Counted from the first letter of the stretch, positions 32,295-40,728 are shown. The stretch: 64,000 bases of DNA from Bacteroides faecis MAJ27 (GCF_900106755.1 NZ_FNNN01000027.1:1-64000), one strand, 5' to 3'. Notes: generated by a model from the sequence alone, not told the origin. Translations and numbers: made by a program.

Positions 32295-33761
32295 TTAACG
32301 CTTTCTACCCTTGCTGCCTTTCGGTCGCATCATCCTGTTTGCCATCGCAAGGCAGCGGTGCGCCCAACGCCTGTCATCCTCGTCATCGTTGCGCCCCCAT
32401 TTCATGTCATTGCTGCCACCGCCTCCGCCACCTTGCCCTTCGGCAAATGTCGTGGCTTGGTCGATGTAGCCAAGGTATAATAAGGTGGCACAATGAAGAA
32501 TTTCGGCAGTGTGCTCGGCTATGGTTTCCAATGGCGAACCGTCAAATGCTACTTTGATTTCAGGTGGCAACGATGCCATTTTGGAACGGTAGTCAGTGAC
32601 CATGCTTTCCAACATCGCTGTCTTGATAAGTGTGCCGGCACCAGTCTGAGCTTCACGAGAGAACTGCATGGCATCCTGTCGAAGCGTCTCTGTCCGCTCC
32701 TTGACAAACTCCATGTCCTTGTTCAACTCATCCAACTGCTGGTCAGCCACAGCGAGCTTGTCTTTCTTGTCAGCCAGTTTCTCATCAACGGAAGCCAACT
32801 CATTTTGCAATTTTTCCAACTTCTGCGACAAGATAGAACTGTCACCCTCCTTGTTTGCAATCAGCACCTTCAGCTTGTCAATCTCCAACATCTTCTGATG
32901 TCTCTCTTTTTCCAGATGTTCCACCATGGAAGAGAGACCTTTTACACGACGTTCTGCCAGTGCTATTTCCACCCGAAGATCGCTTACAGCCTTGTTAAGG
33001 TTGTCCAGTTCCTCTTCCTTTGAAGAACATTCCTCGGACAGGTGCTTGCGGTATTCCTCCGTAGGTCTGTGTCGTTGCCGAGTCTCCGTTTGGCTCGTTC
33101 CACGCACCAGTCCCCAAGGTTCATTGACCATCGCCAACTCGTCATGAAGTTGTGATGTTCGTTGACTATATTCCCGATTGTTGGCACCTGCGAAGATTTC
33201 CTTGAAGGCAAACTTGCCGTCCTTGATTGGCAGAAGAACACAATGGATATGTGGTGAAGTCTCGTCCAAGTGTACATAGAAGGCAACGATGTTCTCCTCG
33301 CCATACTTTCCTGCGACAAAATTATAAATGTCCGTCGCCCATTGCTCAATCTCTGGCATACGCTTGACGGCATAATTCTCCTTGTTGTCGCCGGGCTTGA
33401 AGACTACCTCTTGGTCACCGAAGGCAAGCTCACGCATCTTCCATTGCGAACCGCTGAAGATGAAGTCCGCCACCGTCCTGAAACGTGGCTCAGTCAATCC
33501 CTCATTTTTGTCCTTGATGCCACGAGCAGCCAAGTTCTCAGCCATCATCTGTGGGATGGACTTGCTCTTGTCGATAGGTGCTATCTTGCCTCCCTTGGAA
33601 ATCTGGAAGTTCAGATGCTGTCTGCCGAGGTCATAGTTACCCTTGGCAATAGCTACCTGCCAAGCCCGGTCGCTCCAGTTGCGTTGGTATTCACGGCTGA
33701 GAGCGGCAGCGCATCCCTTACGTCCCCTGACGTTCAAAACCTGCTTTGCTATTCTTTCCAT
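32295..33761 (-). CDS. MobV/Pre-type relaxase
   Basis: The start at 33761 (MERIAKQVLNVRGRKGCAAA) is preferred because the longer frame runs through the likely transfer origin. The 488-aa protein has a Mob_Pre-type relaxase domain at about 5-230. HLDETSPHIHCVLLPIKDGK carries the His cluster (HxD…HIH) of the metal site. A long coiled coil (about 245-390) and a basic Gly-rich tail (KGSKGRKR) follow. Relaxases of this class nick at oriT and lead the strand into the recipient, using a conjugation system supplied by another element. No coupling protein or VirB4 is in the window. Confidence 0.85.
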   Translation of the reverse strand: MERIAKQVLNVRGRKGCAAALSREYQRNWSDRAWQVAIAKGNYDLGRQHLNFQISKGGKIAPIDKSKSIPQMMAENLAARGIKDKNEGLTEPRFRTVADFIFSGSQWKMRELAFGDQEVVFKPGDNKENYAVKRMPEIEQWATDIYNFVAGKYGEENIVAFYVHLDETSPHIHCVLLPIKDGKFAFKEIFAGANNREYSQRTSQLHDELAMVNEPWGLVRGTSQTETRQRHRPTEEYRKHLSEECSSKEEELDNLNKAVSDLRVEIALAERRVKGLSSMVEHLEKERHQKMLEIDKLKVLIANKEGDSSILSQKLEKLQNELASVDEKLADKKDKLAVADQQLDELNKDMEFVKERTETLRQDAMQFSREAQTGAGTLIKTAMLESMVTDYRSKMASLPPEIKVAFDGSPLETIAEHTAEILHCATLLYLGYIDQATTFAEGQGGGGGGSNDMKWGRNDDEDDRRWAHRCLAMANRMMRPKGSKGRKR

Positions 33762-34005
33762 ATCTCTGATATGCTTATATGTGTCAGAAAAACAGTGTCC
33801 CAGCTTGCTGCCTTGGCGGACACTCTCCCGAGGACTTTTAGGTCGTAGGGGTAATGAGTTACCACACTCCCTAAATTCGTGAACAGCGGGCAAGCCCGAT
33901 GCGCTAAAAAAGGCAAGCCACGACGAGTGCGATATGCCAGTACCGAACCGTGAGGTCTTAAAAGGAGAATGTCCGTAAGGCAGCTATAATGGAACAGAAT
34001 GAACT
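33762..34005. other. Likely oriT region before the relaxase gene
   Basis: This 244-bp gap has two hairpins of the kind found at transfer origins: GGTAA-TGAG-TTACC at about 33850-33863 and GGGC-AA-GCCC near 33889-33898, within the longer match AGCG…CGCT. The word TGCCAGTACC occurs here near 33949 and again in the hairpin at 34.93 kb. The actual nick site cannot be read from sequence alone. Confidence 0.5.
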
Positions 34006-34866
34006 CTACTTATGGTTGTCCGCCTTGGCGGTTACAACTGGCTTGGCAGCTGTCTCAACTGTTGAGGTAGGACAGCAAGCCTTATAAGCGGAACACAGGG
34101 ATTGGAAAAGGCTCATGTCTTCAGCTGTGTTCAATTTGACGGAAGCAGACTTTCCATGACTGGCGATGTCGGGCAGTTCCTTTATCAGAAGGAGCAACTG
34201 GAGCCAGTCTCGATTGAGAACACGAGTGAAGAACTTGAAGATTGCGTTACGCAGCTGAAGTCTGTTATGTTCTTCCTCATCTACAAGAGGCATACAATCC
34301 ACAAGTCTGCCAATCATGCAAGTGGCAATATCATCAGATGAAAGTTGGTTGTCTGATGATGTAGAAGCAGAGTTGTTTTCTTGCGATAATGCTACTGCAC
34401 CCTTTACAATCTGACCACAGACAACGGCAGTCTCTTCTGTGGTGGAAGTGCCATTGAACCAACTGTCCATTGTGAAACGGATGATTGGTTCCAATATGCT
34501 ATTTCGCATTGTCGGAACGTTACCGTCCTTCATGCCAATCATCGTGATGATGGTGTATTTCGTTTCAAACTCCTTGCAGTGTATCAGCCCATGTTCCGTT
34601 AATTTTTCGAGGAACTGACGCACGGTGGCACGATGCCAATGCCAGTCCTCCGCAAGTTGAGTTTTGGTTGTAACAAACTGAAAATCTTTCAATTCGCCTG
34701 CCACTTCCTTGCTTACGGCTTTCGGCATGTAGTGTTCACAAGCCTTGTCCAACAGATAGCAGAACGCTTCGTGTTTGGAATACCGCTCGTTATGTCGGTC
34801 CTGGAGAGATGCCAGAAAGCCGACAGAGAGACTTACCTTTATATTTTCCTTTGGTATATGTTTCAT
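34006..34866 (-). CDS. Winged-helix DNA-binding protein near the mobilization gene
   Basis: The 286-aa protein has a winged-helix-like segment at about 65-105 (VTTKTQLAEDWHWHRATVRQ, then FLEKLTEHGLIHCK), with a helical C-terminal domain. Proteins of this type often lie upstream of the mobilization gene in Bacteroides mobilizable elements, where they act as replication or mobilization accessory factors. I cannot tell which. It is transcribed in the same direction as the relaxase, 244 bp upstream of it. Confidence 0.6.
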   Translation of the reverse strand: MKHIPKENIKVSLSVGFLASLQDRHNERYSKHEAFCYLLDKACEHYMPKAVSKEVAGELKDFQFVTTKTQLAEDWHWHRATVRQFLEKLTEHGLIHCKEFETKYTIITMIGMKDGNVPTMRNSILEPIIRFTMDSWFNGTSTTEETAVVCGQIVKGAVALSQENNSASTSSDNQLSSDDIATCMIGRLVDCMPLVDEEEHNRLQLRNAIFKFFTRVLNRDWLQLLLLIKELPDIASHGKSASVKLNTAEDMSLFQSLCSAYKACCPTSTVETAAKPVVTAKADNHK

Positions 34867-34924
34867 TGAAAATGTCTTGTTGATGTTGTGAAATAATGAT
34901 TCTCATTTTTTGACTGAGTGTTGT

Positions 34925-34954
34925 GGAATGTGCCAGTACCAAGTGGCATATTCC
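34925..34954. repeat. Imperfect 11-bp inverted repeat
   Basis: GGAATGTGCCA (34925-34935) and TGGCATATTCC (34944-34954) form a hairpin with one mismatch and an 8-bp loop that contains GTACC. It lies upstream of the winged-helix gene, after the 34964 gene. It could be that gene's operator or a terminator-like structure. Confidence 0.45.
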
Positions 34955-34963
34955 AAGATAGGA

Positions 34964-35458
34964 CTAAAAGTAGAAGTTTACGATGTCCTCAGGACATTGC
35001 GCCAAGTGTCTGCCACTGTCAGGACATTGTGCCTTGAAGATGACCTTTGAGGACGGATAGTAGATGGATGCTACCAAGAGCAAGCCTACCATCACCCCCA
35101 ATGTGTACAAATGGGGAGTGAACATGAACACCAATGAGGCTGTAAAAGCGATGGCACATGATTTCCTGTTGTCATGCAACCTATGCAGCAGATTGTCTGC
35201 ATAGGAGAACTTGAACAGCAACAATGCCAACAGTGCCGTTACATGAGCACCAATCTCGTTGGGCTGTACTTGATATGCCACGAAACTGAACACCAATATT
35301 GCCATCAGCAACAGCAATGTGTACAGTTTTCGAAAATTATGCGAAAACACCATGCGGAGATAAAATCTCTGCATCATCCGATTGTTCTTTCTGTAGCACA
35401 TCGTTGATGCCAAGAAAAGAAACATAGGGAAGAAAAGAAAGATAATCTTGAATATCAT
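34964..35458 (-). CDS. Small integral membrane protein
   Basis: The 164-aa protein has about four membrane helices: IIFLFFPMFLFLASTM at the start, LLLLMAILVFSFVAYQV near 48-64, ALLALLLFKFSYA near 75, and a C-terminal pair (IAFTASLVFMFTPHLYTLGV) near 105. It ends with a hydrophilic tail containing two Cys. No family recognised. It is first after the winged-helix gene in a loose minus-strand group of unassigned genes between 34.9 and 37.3 kb. Confidence 0.55.
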   Translation of the reverse strand: MIFKIIFLFFPMFLFLASTMCYRKNNRMMQRFYLRMVFSHNFRKLYTLLLLMAILVFSFVAYQVQPNEIGAHVTALLALLLFKFSYADNLLHRLHDNRKSCAIAFTASLVFMFTPHLYTLGVMVGLLLVASIYYPSSKVIFKAQCPDSGRHLAQCPEDIVNFYF

Positions 35459-35477
35459 AGATCAAAATGTAAAACGG

Positions 35478-35837
35478 TCAATAACCTTCGAATAGCTCCA
35501 ACTCAATAATTCCATAGGTGACTTCCATGAAAAGTCGCTCGACATCCGCCATTGTCAAAGCATTTGAAGCAAGGCGTTTCTTGAAACCAGCATCCTTTCT
35601 CATAATAATCTTGACACTTCGGTCAATGTCAAGCAGAGGAATATGCCACTCTTGCCCACGGACATAATCATTGTTGGAATGACAGGCCCGAAGGGTAATA
35701 CACCGACAGCAGATGGTCTGCACCATGCCATGCCGTGAAACTGCGGTGTCTTTCCAATGGAACGAACTGCCAACGTCTATCCATGTGTGGCATTTGTGGA
35801 TGATGTCCACGATGTTCTGAAGCTGCATGTCGCTCAT
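35478..35837 (-). CDS. Small hypothetical protein
   Basis: The 119-aa protein (MSDMQLQNIVDIIHKCHTWI…) has a Cys/His-containing middle (TICCRCITLRACHS) and an amphipathic helical end. No fold or family recognised. It lies 15 bp after the 35853 gene and 19 bp before the 34964 gene, consistent with an operon. Confidence 0.5.
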   Translation of the reverse strand: MSDMQLQNIVDIIHKCHTWIDVGSSFHWKDTAVSRHGMVQTICCRCITLRACHSNNDYVRGQEWHIPLLDIDRSVKIIMRKDAGFKKRLASNALTMADVERLFMEVTYGIIELELFEGY

Positions 35838-35852
35838 AAATGGAACGTAATG

Positions 35853-36299
35853 TCACATGAAACACATCAGCATGTCCGCCTTGTCACGCTTGTACTTGAA
35901 GAAGCCTGTCCTCGCTTGCAGTTCCATGTCGTGGCACAAGTCACCGTACATGAACTCCAAGGACTCATAGATTGTCACCATGACGGAGTGGACATTTCCA
36001 TTGGCATCCGTACTGGCATTCATCTTGTACATCCGCCCGAAATTAGGGTTAGAGAAGGCACAGCAGAACTGTCCGAACTCTGTATGTATGGAAGTCACCT
36101 TGTGGTAAAGGATGACCAGTTCCATCTGGTCTTCGAACAGGTTCATCACCTCTTCGAGAGGACAAGGCTTTTCCAACTTGAAGTCAAGCAGGACATAGCC
36201 GTCTTCATAGACTGGCTGTTCCATGCGCTCCTGGTTGATAAGCTCTGGCAACTGCAATGGTGCAAGTGCCAGGAAGTCGTTGAGAAATTTATGCAGCAT
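35853..36299 (-). CDS. Hypothetical protein
   Basis: The 148-aa protein (MLHKFLNDFLALAPLQLPEL…) is soluble, mixed helix and strand, with GYVLLDFKLEKPCPLEEVM near 33-51. No family recognised. It lies 11 bp downstream of the lipoprotein gene and 15 bp upstream of the 35478 gene, so the minus-strand genes from 37.3 to 34.96 kb may form one transcription unit. Confidence 0.5.
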   Translation of the reverse strand: MLHKFLNDFLALAPLQLPELINQERMEQPVYEDGYVLLDFKLEKPCPLEEVMNLFEDQMELVILYHKVTSIHTEFGQFCCAFSNPNFGRMYKMNASTDANGNVHSVMVTIYESLEFMYGDLCHDMELQARTGFFKYKRDKADMLMCFM

Positions 36300-36310
36300 A
36301 ACTATTGTGT

Positions 36311-37321
36311 TTATAATGAAGAAATGTATAGCTTGATGAACATATCTGGTAACCCGTCTGTCATATTCTTGTCCATCTGCAAGGAACGGCTAAGACAGGC
36401 GATTGTGCCTAAAGCATCTATTGACAGTTGCACCAAATCCTTTCGCTGATTCTCTGAAAGCATCGCCATTCCGAAGTCATCAATGGACAGGAATGGTTGC
36501 AGTATCATCCAAAAATAGGCAGTCCGTTGTTCAGCGGAAGTAACCTTTCCACTCTTAATATTAGCAACGCAAGTCTGCGCATTGGCGATGATTCTTCGAT
36601 TGGTACGAACCGCCATATATGCCACGGCATCCCTTGCCGGTAAGTTTCCTTTCCTTGAAGATTGAGCAATCATCTTGCACACATCTTCTGTTCCACTTGT
36701 TATATGCGAAACCGACACGTCGCTCATCTCGTATAGATGAGATAGAAATGTTCTGAACAGCCTATCCTCCGTTTTCAGAAAGGCGAGGAACTGTGATTGG
36801 TTGGCAATGCCTTCCTTCTTCACCTTCTCCAAGAAGAAATGATAGGTGGTCAAGTTCCTTGTCTTGTCACCTTTATATAATGGTATGGTGTCCATACTCT
36901 CAAAAAACTTTGAAGCCACCAAGGAAAGGCTGTCCGTTTCCTTCTTACTTTTATAAGGGGAGGCGTTCATCTTCAACAGGAGCACATCCTTGAATGTCCT
37001 TCGCTTGGCGGTAGCTATGCGCATAAACTCGTCACGGATGGAGTCATGGACATTGGAAAATTCTTCCATCGGAAACGAATGTGCCTTTTTGATGGTGTCT
37101 CGCATCAGACAAACAGAAACTGAGTCTTCTAAAGTACGCCATTTGGATATTTTGTTGGCAAGGTGTTCCATAGACAAATCCTTGTCTGATTTCATTCTTG
37201 AAAGGAACTCCTTTTGCGCATCCAATGCCTCCCTTGCATCATGGAAAGATGATTCACTGGCATTTTTTGAACAGGATGCCAGCAAAAGAATGGCAAGTAT
37301 GATGGCAGACAACATGGACAT
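36311..37321 (-). CDS. Putative lipoprotein
   Basis: I start at 37321, giving a lipobox-type signal (MSMLSAIILAILLLASCSK, lipidated Cys17). Longer in-frame starts upstream give an unusual 36-residue leader, so the start is uncertain. The mature part (about 320 aa) is helical with no known domain; it may be an elongated periplasmic scaffold. It is divergent from the recombinase-like gene across a control region with AGTATGA repeats. Confidence 0.55.
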   Translation of the reverse strand: MSMLSAIILAILLLASCSKNASESSFHDAREALDAQKEFLSRMKSDKDLSMEHLANKISKWRTLEDSVSVCLMRDTIKKAHSFPMEEFSNVHDSIRDEFMRIATAKRRTFKDVLLLKMNASPYKSKKETDSLSLVASKFFESMDTIPLYKGDKTRNLTTYHFFLEKVKKEGIANQSQFLAFLKTEDRLFRTFLSHLYEMSDVSVSHITSGTEDVCKMIAQSSRKGNLPARDAVAYMAVRTNRRIIANAQTCVANIKSGKVTSAEQRTAYFWMILQPFLSIDDFGMAMLSENQRKDLVQLSIDALGTIACLSRSLQMDKNMTDGLPDMFIKLYISSL

Positions 37322-37523
37322 ATGCTTTCTACCTTCAAAGTATGATATGCGAAAACTTGAAGTGCAAGATTGTTTGCACTTCACCCTCAATCGGCTTTTT
37401 GCCGCAGATATGATAATATTTATACTTTCCATTTCGGACTTTGTTTGAAATTTACAGTGCAAATTTACGACTATTTATCGGGTATTCATTCAAACTAAAT
37501 CAAACTTTATGTTTTATTCTCAT

Positions 37524-37615
37524 TCATACTTTATAGTATGATATGAAATGATAATATATCCAAGAAAGTGCAGTACATCAATCTTTAATTAACTATAATA
37601 ATTATCAGAGTATGA
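37524..37615. promoter_or_regulatory. AGTATGA operator-like repeats between divergent genes
   Basis: A perfect inverted repeat, TCATACT-TTAT-AGTATGA, stands at 37524-37541, and a third AGTATGA at 37609-37615 runs into a near-palindrome (AGTATGATTATACTT). The same word occurs repeatedly at 10.3 kb. The gap is 355 bp between the lipoprotein and recombinase-like genes; apart from these sites and a -7 box it is plain AT-rich DNA. Confidence 0.5.
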
Positions 37616-37637
37616 TTATACTTTGATGGAATATAAG

Positions 37638-37645
37638 TATCTTTG
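37638..37645 (+). promoter_or_regulatory. Promoter -7 box of the recombinase-like gene
   Basis: TATCTTTG fits the Bacteroides consensus. It overlaps the first codons of the longest frame, so it argues for the downstream start at 37677. Confidence 0.6.
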
Positions 37646-37676
37646 TCAGCAAATTACAAATCAGTGTATAATAGCT

Positions 37677-38312
37677 ATGGCAAAAGTAGGTTACATATTT
37701 AACTCGGAGCAGTATGACACATTCACCTTTGACCGGGCTTGGATGGAGAAGTATGGCTGCTGCCGTATCATAGAAGATAGTGCAAGCCAAGAGAAGACAC
37801 GTCCGGAATGGAAGCAGCTCATGGATTGTCTAGAACGAGGTGATGAACTGGTCATCTCGAAGTTCAGCAATGCGCTGCGTGGTGTTCGGGAATTGGCGAT
37901 GTTCCTGGAGTTTTGCAGGGTGAAGGTGATAAGGATAATATCCATTCAGGATAAAATTGACTCAAAGGGGGAGTTGTTCCCAAGTACATCAATAGCTGAT
38001 GTGCTTTTCATGTTCGGTTCGTTGTCCGAAGAGGTCGTTGCCTTGCGCAAGGCTGCTACCCATGTGGAATATATCAAGTCGGGTATCAAACCTGCCAAGA
38101 GCTCAACTCCAAAGAAAGGCATTGACCGTGAGAGGAATATCGTCAATATGTATAACAACAACTACACTATCGATGACATCTGGAAGGTCAGCGGCTTCAG
38201 GAGCCGCAGCTCGGTGTTCCGCATACTCAACAAGTATGGGGTGAAGCTGAACCGTGGCAAGTTCAGCGGACCGCTTGGCAAGAGAAAACCAAAGAATGAA
38301 AGTGAAATATAA
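37677..38312 (+). CDS. Degenerate serine-recombinase-like protein (possible regulator)
   Basis: The start at 37677 (MAKVGYIFNSEQYD) is chosen because a -7 box lies over the start of the longer frame. The 211-aa protein has the resolvase N-terminal fold. The nucleophile position is kept (GYIFNS, Ser9) and RGVRELAMFLEFC plus IISIQDKIDS follow as in resolvases. The family's KLDRLGR motif reads KFSNALR, so the conserved Asp and first Arg are Ser and Asn. The Arg before the nucleophile is Phe. The C-terminal HTH (about 160-195, DIWKVSGFRSRSSVFRIL) is intact. It probably binds DNA but does not recombine, and may act as a repressor at the AGTATGA sites. It is followed after 11 bp by the caspase-like gene. 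Confidence 0.7.
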   Translation: MAKVGYIFNSEQYDTFTFDRAWMEKYGCCRIIEDSASQEKTRPEWKQLMDCLERGDELVISKFSNALRGVRELAMFLEFCRVKVIRIISIQDKIDSKGELFPSTSIADVLFMFGSLSEEVVALRKAATHVEYIKSGIKPAKSSTPKKGIDRERNIVNMYNNNYTIDDIWKVSGFRSRSSVFRILNKYGVKLNRGKFSGPLGKRKPKNESEI

Positions 38313-38323
38313 AAGGTGATTTT

Positions 38324-38902
38324 ATGAAGAATATACTTTGTTTTGAGGGAGAATGGAAATTCAATACCCACAAAAAGCCTGAACGCTTTGATTTGAATAG
38401 CGAGCCTATTCTTAGAATGTTGAAAGAATATCATAAATGCGATGCTATTTATAGGCACATTTTGACAAAAGAGGATTTGAAACTCTATATAGAGTATTTT
38501 AACAGGAACAAACGTGAATGGAATAAAATAGACATTGTTTATATAGCTTGTCATGGTTGGTTTCATTCTATAAGTTTAGAGGGAGAGAATGGAAATGTTG
38601 ATTTACAAGAATTGGCAGATATAGCCGGGGATTTCTTCCGTGATAAAATAGTTCACTTTAGTTGCTGTAAAACACTTGCTAACACCTCTGAAGTTGAGCA
38701 CTTCAAGTCTATTACAGGCGCAAAATTGGTATGCGGATATAAGAAGAGCGTAGATGCAATGAAATCAGCCATAGCTGACACGGCTTTACTGAATGAATTG
38801 ATAACAAGCAACAAGCCAGGCAATATCAAAAATATTGCCATTAGTAAGTTTCGCAAAACATACAAATCCTTATTGGACGAATTAGATTTTTGTGCAATAT
38901 AG
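38324..38902 (+). CDS. Caspase/CHAT-like protein (DUF6642-like)
   Basis: The 192-aa protein shows the caspase-like pattern. A strand ends in DIVYIACHGWF (candidate His near 78), a middle segment is VDLQELADIAG, and a strand then ends in VHFSCCKTLAN (candidate Cys near 107-108). After it comes GAKLVCGYKKSVD, typical for CHAT-like folds. Residue 1 is a plain Met start with no signal peptide. I recall the family name DUF6642 for such proteins but cannot check it. It is 11 bp after the degenerate recombinase gene and probably co-transcribed. CHAT/caspase proteases in bacteria often cause cell death on infection. Confidence 0.7.
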   Translation: MKNILCFEGEWKFNTHKKPERFDLNSEPILRMLKEYHKCDAIYRHILTKEDLKLYIEYFNRNKREWNKIDIVYIACHGWFHSISLEGENGNVDLQELADIAGDFFRDKIVHFSCCKTLANTSEVEHFKSITGAKLVCGYKKSVDAMKSAIADTALLNELITSNKPGNIKNIAISKFRKTYKSLLDELDFCAI

Positions 38903-38912
38903 ATAAATGGTG

Positions 38913-38945
38913 AGCCATACTGCAACTGATGCTTGCAGTATGGCT
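38913..38945. terminator. Stem-loop terminator after the caspase-like gene
   Basis: AGCCATACTGCAA (38913-38925) and TTGCAGTATGGCT (38933-38945) are a 13-bp perfect inverted repeat with a 7-bp loop, between convergent genes. There is no strong T-run, so its strength is uncertain. Confidence 0.6.
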
Positions 38946-38977
38946 TGCCCATAATACTTGGCAGATAAGGCAATTCC

Positions 38978-39091
38978 TTATCTGTCTCTTCTGAAATCAT
39001 TTCGCTTGTCTCCGTGGAAAAGGCTTTTAAGCGTTCCGCCTAAAGCCTTGAACACGAAGAACACCACGAACAAAGATACGATGTCGTCCAT
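38978..39091 (-). CDS. Small membrane-active-looking peptide (37 aa)
   Basis: An ATG at 39091 opens a 37-residue frame: MDDIVSLFVVFFVFKALGGT, then a basic tail to the TAA at 38978. The first part is a hydrophobic helix and the tail is strongly cationic, like small toxic or membrane-binding peptides. It lies 19 bp after the SLOG gene on the same strand, so it may be the third gene of that operon. No strong ribosome-binding site is visible, so this is tentative. Confidence 0.45.
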   Translation of the reverse strand: MDDIVSLFVVFFVFKALGGTLKSLFHGDKRNDFRRDR

Positions 39092-39110
39092 ACGCTATAG
39101 TTTTCGTTTG

Positions 39111-39611
39111 TTATACTTGTGTCTTGTACAGATTGATGATGTCCATCCCCATCGACTTGGCTTTTCGGCAAGTGTAGAACGTGCCGCCCTTGGGCTTGCC
39201 GTCGAAGAAAGCAATCAGTCCGCACGAATGAGAAAGCATATAATCATTTCGTCTGAGCAAGCATCCATTGAAATAGTGCTTACTCAACAGGATAGCATCG
39301 TCCGCCTTGTCAAGAATATCCCAATAGCGGTCTTGCTCCCTTGCGCTCCACCTCTCATTCTGACCGTCATAGGGAATGACGGCAATAAGTTTCAGATTGG
39401 GAAGTTCCACTTTCAATGAAATCACCTCCTCGGCTGCCAACATATCGAAACCGAGTGCCATGCCACAATAGAAATTGGTGATGCCCATAGCATAGAGCAG
39501 CCTTATCTTGCCCCTCAGTTTCTTCCTTATCTCGTCCTTGCGGTCTTCTGCTATCGTGCGATGTCCCGAAAAAGCCACGGAATTGGCTTTGATGTACTTT
39601 GTCTTATCCAT
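39111..39611 (-). CDS. SLOG-family protein (DUF1273/YpsA-like)
   Basis: The 166-aa protein starts at 39611 (MDKTKYIKANSVAFSGHRTI); a start 12 bp upstream inside the previous gene is possible. The SLOG nucleotide-binding pattern is clear: VAFSGHR (about 12-18), NFYCGMALGFDMLAAEEVI (about 45-63), LKLIAVIPYDGQ and GLIAFFDGKPKGGTFY. SLOG proteins bind or cut nucleotide-derived ligands in conflict and signalling systems. It follows directly the phosphoribosyltransferase-like gene (about 1 bp apart or overlapping), so the two products probably act on the same nucleotide. Confidence 0.75.
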   Translation of the reverse strand: MDKTKYIKANSVAFSGHRTIAEDRKDEIRKKLRGKIRLLYAMGITNFYCGMALGFDMLAAEEVISLKVELPNLKLIAVIPYDGQNERWSAREQDRYWDILDKADDAILLSKHYFNGCLLRRNDYMLSHSCGLIAFFDGKPKGGTFYTCRKAKSMGMDIINLYKTQV

Positions 39612-39612
39612 A

Positions 39613-40191
39613 TCACTTTGCATATTTATAGTGTGTGCGTCCCAAGAAAAGACCGCCTAACACGTTTCCGCCAAACATTTCCAACTGATTGGCAAAAATG
39701 GCATAGCTTGCGCCGGTCGTTACCACATCATCAAAAACATAGATGTCCTTGCCTTTGAAGTAGGCTTCATCAAACTCAATCACTTGTGTCTTAGTGATGC
39801 TCTTTTCCTTGTCATGGCGGTGCTCGTGTACTGCCAAGCGGTCGCCTGAAACGGATATGTGCGAATAGCCGTTGATGATGCCACAAAGCTCGCTCACACG
39901 ATTACAGAAAGCCATGTATCTACTCTCGTTCTTGGCTTGGGTGCTGGCTGGCACACATACAAACACGATGTCCTTTATCTTCTCACCACAAACTTTGATA
40001 AGATGTGCTGCGGTCATTTGCGCCACCTTCTCAAAAGCGTTGTCCCTTGCATCCTTGAACGCCCAAATCAGTTGGCGTGCAGCCACTGCGTCCTCGCCCA
40101 CATTGCGAACCCTCACAGGAAAATACTTCAAGAAGAAATCCATCCTCTTGCTCAGCTGTCTCTTGATGTTGTCGTCTATCATTCTTGCCAT
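39613..40191 (-). CDS. Phosphoribosyltransferase (ComF/PRTase-like)
   Basis: The 192-aa protein has the PRPP-binding motif DIYVFDDVVTTGAS at about 150-163, preceded by a PRTase core that includes IVFVCVPASTQAKNESRY. The hood region is helical. ComF-like PRTases on mobile elements are of unknown substrate. With the SLOG gene it forms a two-gene unit, possibly three with the small peptide. It is transcribed from about 40.2 kb leftwards; the repeat region lies upstream of it. Confidence 0.75.
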   Translation of the reverse strand: MARMIDDNIKRQLSKRMDFFLKYFPVRVRNVGEDAVAARQLIWAFKDARDNAFEKVAQMTAAHLIKVCGEKIKDIVFVCVPASTQAKNESRYMAFCNRVSELCGIINGYSHISVSGDRLAVHEHRHDKEKSITKTQVIEFDEAYFKGKDIYVFDDVVTTGASYAIFANQLEMFGGNVLGGLFLGRTHYKYAK

Positions 40192-40551
40192 AGTCGGAAA
40201 AATTATTTGCGTTAAACTCGATTATTTATTTTCCCTATTTTCGGAAGCCTTTCGGCTTGCCCAAGGGATATTTTTCCGCCACGCAAAGGAGTTGGAAGGC
40301 AAAAAGACAAATCGGAAGTGAAAAATACGCTCTATATGCAAGGCACATAGAGGAAGATTTTTTGAAAAGCATCCATGATGCCCAATTTGGCATTTGCCAC
40401 GCAACTGGTACCTTTGCGGAAAATATCCGAAACGGCAAAGACGATGGACGAAATGAAATGGCTATAAGTGCTACTACATAAGATTACAACAAGAAAAGGG
40501 TGGGTGTGGAACTGCGCCATTGGTGCAATTCCGCAAGGGAGGGACGAAGTG

Positions 40552-40728
40552 CTATAAAGAGAGAATGGCTTGCCGATTATAACAGAAGGACGGAACAAAG
40601 ATGCGGCAGGAGTAATTGGGAAACTCTCTTGGCATCCATGCCGAGTGTGTTTCCGCTCCAGCCTTCATGCCATGTGGCTTATTGCAGTAGCGACAGTTGG
40701 TCACCACAGTCAAGGAGCCTTTTGGCAT
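40552..40728 (-). CDS. Possible small CxxC protein inside the repeat region
   Basis: The minus strand reads MPKGSLTVVTNCRYCNKPHG from 40728 and ends at about 40552 (58 aa). It has a CxxC pair, with codons of protein-like type. In the second copy of the duplication the Trp codon after THSA is TAG, so that copy would be broken. Whether either is translated is uncertain. Confidence 0.3.
   Translation of the reverse strand: MPKGSLTVVTNCRYCNKPHGMKAGAETHSAWMPREFPNYSCRIFVPSFCYNRQAILSL

Noticed and set aside
32493..33023. 176-aa open frame on the plus strand
   Set aside because: Antisense to the coiled-coil region of the relaxase; composition explained by the GAA/GAC-rich coding strand.
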